64,000 bases of DNA from a virus. A program made the translations under genes and the position numbers. The stretch spans positions 1-64,000 of the IMG/VR virus record IMGVR_UViG_3300031918_000730. The stretch is one strand, 5' to 3'. Of this stretch, positions 17,960 through 26,800 are shown piece by piece; the first letter of the stretch is position 1; every line of letters begins with the position of its first letter. Under the pieces are notes generated by a model. That model saw only the letters and a program-made list of their open reading frames with translations, searched no databases and had not been told where the DNA came from.

Positions 17960-19093
17960 ATGCGAATTTGGTTCAAAAATACTCTCCACGAGAATGAAGA
18001 AGAGGGTCAGGCACCTGATGACCTATATGACACCACAGGTGACACCTCAGATGAAGTGGAGAACTTTGAACAGTTAATCACCAAGAAGGTAGATCCGGGT
18101 ATCGCAGTTAAGCGAATAAACCTAAGTGATCGACTGTACGCCAATATAATAGACTTCATAAAGTACAACATCGGTGAAGTTGAGCAATTAGGTGTAATCA
18201 AGGAACATCAACAGAGGATTCATGACCTGTTTGATGAATTGGCTAGGGAAGTATCTAGTGAGTACAATGCTCATAAGGGTAAAGAAAAAGAGAAGGTGAA
18301 TGTTAGAGAAGACTCGACATTGAGAAAGATCAACTCAATGTATAGGTTCTTTGCATACTACATCATCAAATACGATAAGAACATTGTCGAATGGATGGAA
18401 AGTCTAGTTAGAGTTGGCCTATTCAATGACAAGTCAAAGATTAAGACTATTGATCATTCATATAGCAACATAGATCTTAAGCTGATCTTTCAGCTAGAAC
18501 CATACGAACTAGTGCCGCAGAGCTTTTACATTCTCCATCGAGATAGCGTTTTCAACAAGCCGTTGGAAGATTTCTTCCAAGACTCTGGCGATCTAGTTGA
18601 GCGCCTAGCTAGAGGTCCGGGTCTATTCAATGACCTATCCGCAATGATGACTGCATTTAGATCTGGAATCCCTGCCGAATACTTCGTTAAGACTGAAGAC
18701 GGCAAGAAGGTCAAGAAAAGAGTGATGGTTCCCGTAGGAAACACTACCGAAGCTAAGCAGATAATGGAATCCATGCTTGCTATTGAGGCGGCAGTTAATA
18801 GCGTAATTAGTGTAAATGCTATACGCGAGAAGTATATTAACGACTACAAAAACAACTTGACTAGAATGAATATGACACAAGAGCAAATCGCAAATAAGAT
18901 GAAAATCATGCGAGACTCTATCGCAGGTGGAAAGATTAATACTGTAGAGGATTTCAATAAACTCCAATCAGAATATAAGAAACTAGCCTCGACTGATAAG
19001 GAAAAGGATGAATTGGGTAAGCGTACAGCCAGAATGGCAACCGCATACAAGTATAAAATCGAGGCTGTACTAAATAATCGAAGAGGTTCCTAA
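17960..19093 (+). CDS. Helical late protein, unknown
   Basis: 377 residues, mostly charged helices. It has an acidic N-terminal 40 residues and a C-terminal third rich in Lys/Glu/Gln with coiled-coil character (residues about 285-350, MTQEQIANKMKIMRDSIAGG). It ends 2 nt before the next ATG, which has GAGG upstream, so the pair is an operon unit leading to the portal gene. A structural or assembly role is inferred from late promoter and position; no family is recognised. Confidence 0.6.
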   Translation: MRIWFKNTLHENEEEGQAPDDLYDTTGDTSDEVENFEQLITKKVDPGIAVKRINLSDRLYANIIDFIKYNIGEVEQLGVIKEHQQRIHDLFDELAREVSSEYNAHKGKEKEKVNVREDSTLRKINSMYRFFAYYIIKYDKNIVEWMESLVRVGLFNDKSKIKTIDHSYSNIDLKLIFQLEPYELVPQSFYILHRDSVFNKPLEDFFQDSGDLVERLARGPGLFNDLSAMMTAFRSGIPAEYFVKTEDGKKVKKRVMVPVGNTTEAKQIMESMLAIEAAVNSVISVNAIREKYINDYKNNLTRMNMTQEQIANKMKIMRDSIAGGKINTVEDFNKLQSEYKKLASTDKEKDELGKRTARMATAYKYKIEAVLNNRRGS

Positions 19094-19094
19094 C

Positions 19095-19883
19095 ATGGCT
19101 GAATGGATGAATAGTAATTTGAAGATAAGCGACGGTCTAGACGCTGATGTTGTAGGAGGTAGCAATACTCCTAAACTTCAGAGAGAGCTTATCAACGTGA
19201 ACAGAGAATACCTGTTCGCATTAACCGATGGATATATCAAGGCTATTGACGCCATGATCGAATACCTTAACAGTGTCGAGATCGACAAGGGAGTATACAG
19301 CAAGATTATGCTAGTGCTCACTTCGCTCATACTAGACGAATCTGACATCGAATACCTGAAGGACACTAAGGCAACTGGTGAAGTTGGACGTGCGATACCT
19401 TCAATGTCTGAAATCCAGTATCTAAATGACATCCCACTTGAGTTCGACATCATTCAGGCAGTGTACTTGTACATGCTAAGAATTGCGAGAGAAGCTGGAT
19501 TCTACTCACAGAATGGAATCTTCGGAAACCTAGACGTGTCTGGGGTCATGTTCAATAATGCAAGAAATATCAGCGATGTGTATAAGACATATGTGGTTGG
19601 CATTGACGGCGAAGTTGAGGATACTCCATCTAAGAAACTAGCCCAGCAGATCAGCGAACTATGTAGGGCGAACAATATTGTACGTCAGAGACTATTGAAA
19701 CTCGCAAATGGCGGCAAGAAGCCTAGTAAGAAGGAAGAGTTCTTCATTAGACGTAACTATAAATTCGACACAGTCTCTGGTTCATTCCAGAAGAGGAACA
19801 AGCCGATCAGTACCGTAGTATTCGCACTCCTAGCAAATAAGAGCGACGCAGTATATGCAGATCTAAAGAATCTGTTAAAATAA
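19095..19883 (+). CDS. Late protein of unknown function upstream of portal
   Basis: 262 residues, helical, no recognised motif. The C-terminal 60 residues are basic (KKPSKKEEFFIRRNYKFD). Shine-Dalgarno GAGG precedes ATG 19095. It sits between the 377-aa helical protein and the portal gene, 19 nt from the portal start, and is presumably expressed from the late promoter at 17947. Possibly a head or neck assembly factor. Confidence 0.55.
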   Translation: MAEWMNSNLKISDGLDADVVGGSNTPKLQRELINVNREYLFALTDGYIKAIDAMIEYLNSVEIDKGVYSKIMLVLTSLILDESDIEYLKDTKATGEVGRAIPSMSEIQYLNDIPLEFDIIQAVYLYMLRIAREAGFYSQNGIFGNLDVSGVMFNNARNISDVYKTYVVGIDGEVEDTPSKKLAQQISELCRANNIVRQRLLKLANGGKKPSKKEEFFIRRNYKFDTVSGSFQKRNKPISTVVFALLANKSDAVYADLKNLLK

Positions 19884-19902
19884 GAATAAAGGATAATACA
19901 TA

Positions 19903-21762
19903 ATGGCTATCAGAGGACCGAGTTCAGGCGGGTTTAGAAACGACAGGGTCACTGATTTGACCCATAACCCGTTTTATTCAAACTTCGAAGACTTCAGAAG
20001 AGCATCTACAAGTAGAAAGGCAGAGGCTAAGAGGAATCAGATTGGTCAGTCGGAAGACTCCATCAATGATATTCTTGGCACCGCCTCAGTAGTTCTTTAC
20101 AACTTCGGAAACAAAGACCCTCTGGATAGGCGTAAGGACTTAGCTGATAAGCTAACCACCCAATGGTCTGATCAGCTAAGGATCAGGTATTCGAACTACA
20201 CTCGACTGGCTAAGCGCCCCGAGGTTCGATATGTACTTGAAACCATATGTAATGAAGCTATTGTCACTAACGAATCTGAGCAGATAGTATCGCTCAAGAT
20301 AAACGACAACTTCCCCGGAATTGCAATTGGTAATGCCACCAAGGTACAGTTGCAACAAGACTTCAATAACATGCTTCAGACTGTTATGAACTTCGACAAC
20401 TTCGCATGGAAGCTGTTTAAGAAGTTTCTAATTGAAGGTGGAGTATTCTTCGAAGTCGGATACTCCGAGAAGATGAACAAGATCACTGGACTAAGACTCC
20501 TACCTTCATACAATATGATTGTGGTTGTCGAAGATGGTGAAGTAGTTGGTTATCGTCAGATCATCGATAAGACCGCATACGATACTAATCGTCAGAACAT
20601 GACCTATTACACAATGGGTGGAGATTTGACCAAGGATTGGGTTGACTATCACCCTAATGAAATACTATGGTGGGATTACGACGAAAGAGGATTCGGTGGC
20701 ATTAACGATAGGCTCTCATTCCTTGAGAATGCTCGTAAGGTTGCTAATCAGCTAAAGAACATTGAAGATTCAATTGTTCGCTATAGAATCCTAAGAGGAC
20801 ACGAGAAGCGTGCATTCTACATCCCTACCGGAAATATGCCTCCAATTAAGGCCGAAGAACACCTTAGGAGACAGTCGGAAAATCTAAATCGCAGACTCTT
20901 CTACAATAGCGAAGACGGAACCATCGTAGGACTAGAAAAAGTCACTGCAATGATGGAAGACTATTACTTCGCAATGCCAGAAGGTCAGAGTGCCGCAAAG
21001 ATCGACACTATTCCAGCAGGCGCAAATCTAGGCGAAATCACTGACCTCAATTACTTCAAGCAGTTGCTTTATCAGGCACTATTGTTCCCTGCATCTCGCA
21101 GTGTGACTATGGCAGGACAGCAACAGGCACCAGCATCTCCCGGAAAACCCGGAGAGATTACTAGAGACGAAATAGTGCTCACTAGATTCATCGAACGAAT
21201 CCAGCGATCATTCTCGACTCAGGTTGTAATTCCATTGTTCGTGATGTACTTGGAGACAATGAACAAGTATGACGAGAGCCTTAAGGATGAGAAGTTCTTC
21301 ACTTGTAAGTTCACACAGTCTAACCTATTCAAACTATATAAAGAAGCTGAAGTAACCAACACAAGATTCGATATTCTCGACAAGGCGGCTAAGTATATCG
21401 ACGACGGTAGCGAAGGCCCTAATTCGATATTCGCCAAAGAATTCGTATTGAAGAAGTATTTCAATCTTAGTGATGAAGAATTCGCTGAGAATCTTAGACT
21501 TATTCAACTAGAGAGACTCCAGACTGCCAGAAACATTTCTAAGCAGAAGGCCGTTGATAAGGAGAATATGGAACTAGGTAACCCCGGAGATATGACAGGT
21601 GCTTCTGGCGGTGGTCAGTTCGGTGGTATGGGTGGTGAAGTGAATGGTATGGGTGGATCACCAGACGGCGAATTAGGCGCAGGTGAAGATCTACCTACCG
21701 ACGACGAATTGAATAGCGGCGCAGAGGGAGAGGCACCAGCAACACCAGATGAGATAGGATAA
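19903..21762 (+). CDS. gp20: Portal vertex protein (gp20-like)
   Basis: 619 residues; T4 gp20 is 524, so this has an extended C-terminus. The portal pattern is clear. A wing domain holds FDNFAWKLFKKFLIEGGVFF and a GLRLLPSYNMIVV strand. The later block, with PASRSVTMAG then EITRDEIVLTRFIERIQRSF, matches the T4-type portal clip/stem region. The dodecameric portal forms the packaging channel and initiates prohead assembly. The last 60 residues are a Gly/Asp/Glu tail. AAAGGA upstream supports ATG 19903. It begins the conserved head order portal, core peptide, protease, scaffold, capsid. Confidence 0.9.
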   Translation: MAIRGPSSGGFRNDRVTDLTHNPFYSNFEDFRRASTSRKAEAKRNQIGQSEDSINDILGTASVVLYNFGNKDPLDRRKDLADKLTTQWSDQLRIRYSNYTRLAKRPEVRYVLETICNEAIVTNESEQIVSLKINDNFPGIAIGNATKVQLQQDFNNMLQTVMNFDNFAWKLFKKFLIEGGVFFEVGYSEKMNKITGLRLLPSYNMIVVVEDGEVVGYRQIIDKTAYDTNRQNMTYYTMGGDLTKDWVDYHPNEILWWDYDERGFGGINDRLSFLENARKVANQLKNIEDSIVRYRILRGHEKRAFYIPTGNMPPIKAEEHLRRQSENLNRRLFYNSEDGTIVGLEKVTAMMEDYYFAMPEGQSAAKIDTIPAGANLGEITDLNYFKQLLYQALLFPASRSVTMAGQQQAPASPGKPGEITRDEIVLTRFIERIQRSFSTQVVIPLFVMYLETMNKYDESLKDEKFFTCKFTQSNLFKLYKEAEVTNTRFDILDKAAKYIDDGSEGPNSIFAKEFVLKKYFNLSDEEFAENLRLIQLERLQTARNISKQKAVDKENMELGNPGDMTGASGGGQFGGMGGEVNGMGGSPDGELGAGEDLPTDDELNSGAEGEAPATPDEIG

Positions 21763-21787
21763 TTTAATTATGCTTTTCTCTCTAGAA

Positions 21788-21795
21788 ACTAAATA
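21788..21795 (+). promoter_or_regulatory. Late promoter box ACTAAATA, leaderless
   Basis: ACTAAATA ends 6 nt (ATTGAC) before the ATG at 21802. Confidence 0.6.
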
Positions 21796-21801
21796 ATTGA
21801 C

Positions 21802-21966
21802 ATGGATGTTTCAGATCATTCTGCACTGAAGAATAAGCTAGTCGAATCCCTGATAAGTAGGGATTCGGCTGTTTTCAAGAAATACTTACAAGAGTCAATT
21901 TCACATGTTGAAAATATGCTAGTTTCGAAATACTCCAAGGAGATAAAGGAATCATTAAATGCCTAA
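21802..21966 (+). CDS. 54-aa prohead-core-type small protein (gp67/gp68 position)
   Basis: Short gene read directly: ATG GAT GTT TCA at 21802 to TAA at 21964-21966, 54 residues (MDVSDHSALKNKLVESL...), helical and charged. It lies exactly where T4 has genes 67 and 68, between portal and protease, and overlaps the protease start by 8 nt. It has its own leaderless late promoter, supporting it as real. A role as a prohead core protein is inferred from position, size and helical composition; sequence similarity to gp67/68 cannot be judged. Confidence 0.65.
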   Translation: MDVSDHSALKNKLVESLISRDSAVFKKYLQESISHVENMLVSKYSKEIKESLNA

Positions 21967-22708
21967 TTTGATACTCGAAGGATACAACATAAAAGGCAAG
22001 GGATCGATTGCCGATTATCAATCAGAAAACAAATTGAAGCCCGTGTTCGAAAGCATAATGGGTGGAAATGAAAAGCGCCTAAAGCTGGAAGGCACAGCAA
22101 TCCTCTGTGAAGTAGAAGGTATAAATGGCCGAATCTACTCTACCAGACATATGGATAGGCAGGCTAGGAAGTTTACCAAAGACTACATTGAGACATTCAA
22201 CTCCCTTGGAGAATTGAATCACCCTGCAGTGACCTCCGAAGGCGAACACATCCTATTACCAGTAACCGAAATTAACCTTGAGAAGGCTTGCCATCTAATC
22301 GAGAAGCTCTATATGCAGGGCGACGATATGAAGATCAAGTCTAGGGTTATTACTGACTTGCCATGTGGAGCTATTATTGCATCCTTGGTGAAGAATGGTA
22401 TCCCTGTTGGTAATTCCCTCAGAGGTCTAGGTTCGGTATATGAGCGTAACGGACGACTATTCGTTGCAGACGACTATCAATTGATCACTGTCGACATCGT
22501 GGGTAGACCTTCATACGGTAGACCAGCAATGCTACACGCAATCACAGAGTCCATCAACTCCCACGAAATCCCCATACTAAATGAAGCAGTTGATAGGGCT
22601 GTTCGTGAGTTCAAGCGTGAAATGGATTACAATACTAGAACACACAACATCACCCACGAGACTGAGTACTACTCAATCAACAGATTACTAGCGGCACTAA
22701 AGGCTTAA
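21959..22708 (+). CDS. gp21: Prohead maturation protease (gp21-like)
   Basis: 249 residues. The serine protease motifs of the T4 gp21 family are visible: GELNHP with His88 and GNSLRGLGS with Ser153, plus VDIVGRPSYGRP around 178-188. The N-terminus holds the GRIYSTRHM strand typical of the family. It cleaves scaffold, capsid and core proteins during prohead maturation. It overlaps the 54-aa core gene and ends TAATG with the scaffold gene, so translation is coupled through the head operon. Confidence 0.9.
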   Translation: MPNLILEGYNIKGKGSIADYQSENKLKPVFESIMGGNEKRLKLEGTAILCEVEGINGRIYSTRHMDRQARKFTKDYIETFNSLGELNHPAVTSEGEHILLPVTEINLEKACHLIEKLYMQGDDMKIKSRVITDLPCGAIIASLVKNGIPVGNSLRGLGSVYERNGRLFVADDYQLITVDIVGRPSYGRPAMLHAITESINSHEIPILNEAVDRAVREFKREMDYNTRTHNITHETEYYSINRLLAALKA

Positions 22709-23433
22709 TGATGTCAAAAAACCCCCCAAGTCAAGCAGACTTAGAAGCAGAATACAGGGAGAAATTCGAAACCCTCAAGGAGGACATGAATCGACAGGTT
22801 CAGGCATTCATTGCGGAATCTATTATCAAGAATTCTTTTGAGTCTCCTGAGATGAAGGCCCAAGTCGACGTGTACAAGCCTATCGTCGAATCTGTGGTAA
22901 AGGCTCTCAAGGATAGTGGAATATTGAACGCCAGTAAGGGCGGGACAGAATTGCCAGATGAAGTCGTCGGCGTGATAACCGAGCAGACAGAAGTGATTAA
23001 CAACCAGTCGAAGAAGATTAAGGAGCTAAAAATGCGCATGAAACTATATGAAATGATTACTGAGAATCTCGCGGGACTCGATAAGGAAATCATAAGGGAA
23101 GCTGTAACTAAGTTTCAGGGAGAGGATAGTCTAAGTGAAGATGACCTACTCAAGAAACTAACTAGCTATATCAGCAATAGAAAGCCATCATCTAAGACTG
23201 TCCAGTTTGAGGCAATCAATACTGATATTGACGAAGTCGATGCTATCCTAGAGGGAACTGCAGGAAAAGGTGCATCTGGTAAGTTTAGTCCTAAAAAGAA
23301 AATCAATATGCCCGGAATTAGACCTAGGGTAGTTACTGAATCAGTAGAGGTTAGAATGCCAGATGAAGAGGGTAATGTAGAATTAGACCCCGCTGGCGAA
23401 TTCATGAGAGACTTTGGACATATCGGCACCTAA
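22708..23433 (+). CDS. gp22: Prohead scaffold/core protein (gp22-like)
   Basis: 241 residues, largely helical and charged, with coiled-coil-like stretches at about 10-40 and 90-125 (NNQSKKIKELKMRMKLYEM). It sits between protease and capsid genes as gp22 does in T4 and starts at the protease stop (TAATG). Gly/Lys/Pro-rich segment near 185-205, and an acidic C-terminus. The call is mainly from position and composition, since scaffolds diverge quickly. A terminator follows, separating it from the strongly expressed capsid gene. Confidence 0.75.
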   Translation: MMSKNPPSQADLEAEYREKFETLKEDMNRQVQAFIAESIIKNSFESPEMKAQVDVYKPIVESVVKALKDSGILNASKGGTELPDEVVGVITEQTEVINNQSKKIKELKMRMKLYEMITENLAGLDKEIIREAVTKFQGEDSLSEDDLLKKLTSYISNRKPSSKTVQFEAINTDIDEVDAILEGTAGKGASGKFSPKKKINMPGIRPRVVTESVEVRMPDEEGNVELDPAGEFMRDFGHIGT

Positions 23434-23457
23434 TACATAACATCACCATTAACAAAG

Positions 23458-23486
23458 AAGGCCATCTCATTCGAGGTGGCCTTTTT
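23458..23486 (+). terminator. Rho-independent terminator between scaffold and capsid genes
   Basis: AAGGCCATCTC-ATTC-GAGGTGGCCTT stem with one T:G pair and a T run. Confidence 0.9.
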
Positions 23487-23534
23487 AATTCTTGTACACT
23501 TTTTAATGACTTTTTTTATTACCACGAAAATCTC

Positions 23535-23542
23535 ACTAAATA
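23535..23542 (+). promoter_or_regulatory. Late promoter box ACTAAATA of capsid gene
   Basis: ACTAAATA gives a 53-nt leader to ATG 23596 that contains AGGAGAGG. It is the longest late leader in the window, fitting high-level capsid expression. Confidence 0.65.
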
Positions 23543-23595
23543 AAAGCAAGGTATCAGAGAAAGATCCTTAAACTTTTAGGAGAGGTAACTAGAAA

Positions 23596-24927
23596 ATGTC
23601 AAATACACTATACTCTAAGCATGGTTCACTCATGCGCAAGTGGGCACCAGTCATCGAGTCGACTCAGGTCGGTCGTAAGGTTGAAGGCACCCAGCAGGCG
23701 GCAGTATTGTCTGTCTGTCTTGAGAACCAGTACAAGCTGAATAAGGGCTACTTGCCAGAATCTCAGAACGTGACTTCTGATATGGCAACCTTCCAGCAGT
23801 ACGCACTACCAATCGTTCGCCGTATGCTCCCAGAGCTTTTGGCAACCAACGTGACTCAGGTCCAGCCTTTGACTGGCCCTACCGGACTTGCATATGCAAT
23901 GCGTTTTGCATACGACGACGGTAATCCATTGTATGATGGTAACGGTAACTTCATCGGAAACGAAATGGGTTACAACACCATCAAGCCTCAGTTCACTGGC
24001 CGTGGTACTTCTGCCGCTCCTTCTGCTTTCACCACTGGACAGGGCGAATTGCTCTCCAACTACTCTGAAGTAGCTGGCCAGAATACTTTGCAGAACCTCG
24101 GTTCCGCAAATGCACCAGACGGTACTCAGATTGCTCGTGGTAAGTTGGTTGTTGAGTCGAAGGCTGTCAAGGCTGGAACTCGCGCCATCAAGACTGCTTA
24201 CACTCTCGAACTCCAGCAGGATCTCGCCGCTGTTCACGGACAGGACATCGAGACTCTCATGATGGAAGGTTTGCAGTACGAACTTCAGCAGGAACTCGAC
24301 CGCGAGTTGCTCATCAGAATGCGCTCTGCCGCAATCAACACTGCACTGGGTGGAGCCGCTCCATTCACCATCGACGTGACCCCTAACGCAACCTCCGCAG
24401 GTAGCGTGCTTGCAGGTGACGGACGCTGGTCGCAGGAGAAGTTTGCAAACGTCGTGAATGCAATCATCGCCGCCGCTAACTACCTACGTCGCACCACTCG
24501 CCTTGGTCCGGGTAACTTTGCAATCGTCTCTCAGGACGTTGCAACTGCACTCCAGTCCTTGAACACTGGTGTCTTCACTGCTAACACTGCAGACGTTGAC
24601 GGTACTGTAATGGGTATCAAGATTGGAACTCTCCACGGTTCCAAGATCGACATCTACGTCGATACCTTCGCAAGCAACAGCTACGCGCTCGTTGGTTACA
24701 AGGGTCAGAAGCCGGGACACGCTGGTATCATCTATCTTCCTTACATTCCTCTGGTCGTCCAGAAGACTGTCGGTTCCGAAGATGCATCGCCTCGTATCAT
24801 CCTCAAGACTCGTTACGCAATCCTTGACAACTTGTTCGGTTCGGGCTTGTTCTACCGTGAGATTCGTTTCACTGGTCTGAACGGTTACTTCGGTAACGTG
24901 TTCGAGAACATCACCAACTTGTACTAA
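23596..24927 (+). CDS. gp23: Major capsid protein (gp23-like)
   Basis: 443 residues with HK97-type capsid features of the T4 family. The N-arm is followed by QQYALPIVRRMLPELLATN and VQPLTGPTGLAYAMRF, the counterparts of the T4 RRAIPNL and VQPM-TGPTGQ blocks. The C-terminal half has GRWSQEKF, VSQDVATALQSL, IYVDTFASNSY and GLNGYFGNVF. It is shorter than T4 gp23 (521), probably lacking the inserted domain. The N-terminal 20-30 residues likely carry the gp21 cleavage site. Codons are richer in C/G third bases than neighbours, consistent with very high expression. Flanked by terminators on both sides with its own late promoter. Confidence 0.95.
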   Translation: MSNTLYSKHGSLMRKWAPVIESTQVGRKVEGTQQAAVLSVCLENQYKLNKGYLPESQNVTSDMATFQQYALPIVRRMLPELLATNVTQVQPLTGPTGLAYAMRFAYDDGNPLYDGNGNFIGNEMGYNTIKPQFTGRGTSAAPSAFTTGQGELLSNYSEVAGQNTLQNLGSANAPDGTQIARGKLVVESKAVKAGTRAIKTAYTLELQQDLAAVHGQDIETLMMEGLQYELQQELDRELLIRMRSAAINTALGGAAPFTIDVTPNATSAGSVLAGDGRWSQEKFANVVNAIIAAANYLRRTTRLGPGNFAIVSQDVATALQSLNTGVFTANTADVDGTVMGIKIGTLHGSKIDIYVDTFASNSYALVGYKGQKPGHAGIIYLPYIPLVVQKTVGSEDASPRIILKTRYAILDNLFGSGLFYREIRFTGLNGYFGNVFENITNLY

Positions 24928-24953
24928 GCAAGATTAGTTGAGTTGAATCTTAA

Positions 24954-24981
24954 GGGGCCAGCAGAAATGCTGGCCTTTTTC
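24954..24981 (+). terminator. Rho-independent terminator after capsid gene
   Basis: Perfect GGCCAGCA-GAAA-TGCTGGCC stem followed by TTTTT. Confidence 0.92.
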
Positions 24982-24982
24982 G

Positions 24983-25011
24983 TTTACAAAAGTTGAATCT
25001 CAGAGTATCTT
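24983..25011 (+). promoter_or_regulatory. Sigma70-like promoter, TTTACA-17-TATCTT
   Basis: -35 TTTACA at 24983-24988 and -10 TATCTT at 25006-25011, 17-nt spacer. The resulting leader holds AAAGGGGG before ATG 25034. Confidence 0.5.
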
Positions 25012-25033
25012 AGTAGTACAAAGGGGGTGTGAC

Positions 25034-25375
25034 ATGATCGACATTCATACTGGAATCTGTGCTGAAGACGCAATCATTCTGAAGACTCGCAGACTCAACG
25101 CCGCACTTCTGAACGACGAGCACTTCGAAGCGTTCTACATTGGATACTACGACCGAATCAACGAAGAACTGGATGATCGCAAGTATAATAAGGTCGACTC
25201 GGTAAATACCATCCTCGAATTTTTCTATCACATCGGATACAGGTTTTCCGATAATGAAATCTACCTTTCCGGACTGGTACGAAAAAGCCTTCCGGGGTTG
25301 GAAGGCTTCAAGAAGTCGATCATTACCTATCTTGATCGAATGAATATCGTAGAGTATTACGAACGGGAGAAGTAA
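25034..25375 (+). CDS. Small protein, unknown, likely early
   Basis: 113 residues, charged, mixed helical, no recognised motif. Excellent ribosome site (AAAGGGGGTG) and a host-like promoter instead of a late box suggest early or middle expression, unlike the capsid gene before it. Its 3' end overlaps the convergent late gene by 19 nt and carries a terminator for that gene. Function unknown; small early phage proteins of this type often bind host factors, but nothing here shows it. Confidence 0.65.
   Translation: MIDIHTGICAEDAIILKTRRLNAALLNDEHFEAFYIGYYDRINEELDDRKYNKVDSVNTILEFFYHIGYRFSDNEIYLSGLVRKSLPGLEGFKKSIITYLDRMNIVEYYEREK
25282..25308 (-). terminator. Minus-strand terminator inside the convergent gene
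   Basis: On the minus strand AAGCCTTCC-(6 nt)-GGAAGGCTT followed by TTTC. It lies downstream of the 25357-26166 gene and within the coding region of the opposing gene. Confidence 0.65.
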
Positions 25376-26166
25376 GAAAGGGATTCGGCGAAAGCCTCCA
25401 TGAACACTCTCTCAGATTCTAACATATGATTAGTCTGGTGATTCACGAATACGTCACTAGGCTTATCCTTTTCACTAAACTTAGGTACGTTAGAATTCAA
25501 AGCCTGAATTTCTCCGCGACTCTTGTTTAGATTATCCGCAATGGTATCGAGAATTTCGATCAATCCATCGTCGCTACCCAAAAGAACATCCTTGTAACCC
25601 TTTAGAGTTGCCTGATATGGGAACTCTGGATTATAGAACAATTCAATAGCATCCTTCAGGTGAGTTACTTCCTGCTTAAACGCTTCAATAGGCGACGAAG
25701 TACTCTTCTCAGATACGCCAACTATGATTTCCTTGATGAATGTGGCTAATCGATGGCCGGGATTCTTCTTAGCCTTGGCGAGTGCATTCTTCAAAATTCC
25801 ATCGGTTGATGGATTTGATAGGAACTTATACTTGGAATACAAAGACGCAATATGCTGTTTGGCATTTGGGTCATTTTCTGCTTTGTATTTCTCCATCAAG
25901 TCTTGCCTGATCCTAGTGATCTTATCCTCGAAGGTAGATAGTGCGTTGAACCTTACTGGGTCTGCACTATTTTCCTTCTCCATAGCCATGAGGGTCTTGT
26001 CTGCAATTCTACCTAGAGTGTTCGCGACTAATGCGGAAGACTCTAGGAAAGTCCTATTACCTACACATTCAGCTAGGAACTTAGGATAGCCTAGCTTCAT
26101 CTTAGGGGTTGCAGATTCGAATATTGCCTTTGGCATCATCTCATCGAGTGTAAAAGTAGTTCTCAT
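25357..26166 (-). CDS. Late protein, unknown
   Basis: 269 residues, helical, with no recognised motif. The N-terminus (TLDEMMPKAIFESATPKMKL) and C-terminus (MEAFAESLSYFSRS) are short amphipathic helices. It carries an exact TATAAATA late box with a GAGG ribosome site, so it is made late and is likely a virion or assembly protein. It lies between the capsid gene and the capsid-like paralogue. A head-associated role (core, internal or vertex protein) is inference from neighbours. Confidence 0.65.
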   Translation of the reverse strand: MRTTFTLDEMMPKAIFESATPKMKLGYPKFLAECVGNRTFLESSALVANTLGRIADKTLMAMEKENSADPVRFNALSTFEDKITRIRQDLMEKYKAENDPNAKQHIASLYSKYKFLSNPSTDGILKNALAKAKKNPGHRLATFIKEIIVGVSEKSTSSPIEAFKQEVTHLKDAIELFYNPEFPYQATLKGYKDVLLGSDDGLIEILDTIADNLNKSRGEIQALNSNVPKFSEKDKPSDVFVNHQTNHMLESERVFMEAFAESLSYFSRS

Positions 26167-26182
26167 TTATTAACCTCTTCGA

Positions 26183-26190
26183 TATTTATA
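26183..26190 (-). promoter_or_regulatory. Late promoter box TATAAATA (exact)
   Basis: TATAAATA on the minus strand, 16 nt from the ATG at 26166, with GAGG between them. Confidence 0.75.
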
Positions 26191-26212
26191 GATAGGTAGT
26201 CTACGAGGCAGT

Positions 26213-26773
26213 TTAGACAGGAATACTGGGGAACGCATTTCCGAAGTAGGTGTTGAGTCCCTTATAGACATTCTTGATCACCAATAGTTCGGACGGCACA
26301 ATTAGATTAGGGAACTCGTCTAGTATGCTGATGTTATCAACATCGCTACTGTCAGTTACAAATACACATGAATACGATTCAGTTGCGAACATATCAACAT
26401 ATACAGTTACGAATTTATTCAATACTGCAATAGCGTCAGCTTCTTCGTCATATGAACCTGTAATCACGTCAATCATGAACTCACGATCCGAATCATCTCC
26501 ATTACAACTGATTGACTGTAAGGCAGTCGCAACATCTGGAGAGACTAATACAGAAACGAACATTCTATTCTTGCAATCACGAACAACCGAAGCCGCAGTT
26601 ACTATCTGAGTGAATATCGTCTTAAATTTCTCCTGCGACCATCTTCCCATAAATGCTTCTCCGGGAGTCACATCGAGGATTTCAGGCTCACCTGCGAATG
26701 AATTTACGATACGTCCTAGTTCGAGAACTGCGGTAGTGTGTAGATCTAGGTTTTTTTCTTTTGTAGTTGTCAT
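26213..26773 (-). CDS. Half-length paralogue of the major capsid protein (C-terminal part only)
   Basis: 186 residues that align with the C-terminal half of the capsid protein at 23596. Both share DVTP, then GRWSQEKF (identical), then VSxDVATALQS, then VYVDxFAxxSY against IYVDTFASNSY, and finally GLNxYFGNxF near the end. The N-terminal capsid half and the segment around PRIILKTRYAILDNLF are missing, so it cannot form a normal hexamer subunit. It is on the opposite strand and is driven by an extended -10 promoter rather than a late box, so it is predicted to appear before the capsid protein. T4 gp24 is a full-length paralogue and is not equivalent. Possible roles: capsid regulator, vertex/decoration protein, or interference with other phages' capsids. 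Confidence 0.85.
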   Translation of the reverse strand: MTTTKEKNLDLHTTAVLELGRIVNSFAGEPEILDVTPGEAFMGRWSQEKFKTIFTQIVTAASVVRDCKNRMFVSVLVSPDVATALQSISCNGDDSDREFMIDVITGSYDEEADAIAVLNKFVTVYVDMFATESYSCVFVTDSSDVDNISILDEFPNLIVPSELLVIKNVYKGLNTYFGNAFPSIPV

Positions 26774-26779
26774 GTATAT

Positions 26780-26788
26780 ATTGTAGCA
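26780..26788 (-). promoter_or_regulatory. Extended -10 promoter TGCTACAAT, leaderless
   Basis: TGCTACAAT on the minus strand ends 6 nt (ATATAC) before the ATG at 26773. Confidence 0.7.
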
Positions 26789-26792
26789 GTCT

Positions 26793-26800
26793 ACTAAATA
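26793..26800 (+). promoter_or_regulatory. Late promoter box ACTAAATA, leaderless
   Basis: ACTAAATA ends 5 nt (TTGGA) before the ATG at 26806; 4 nt separate it from the opposing early box. Confidence 0.65.
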
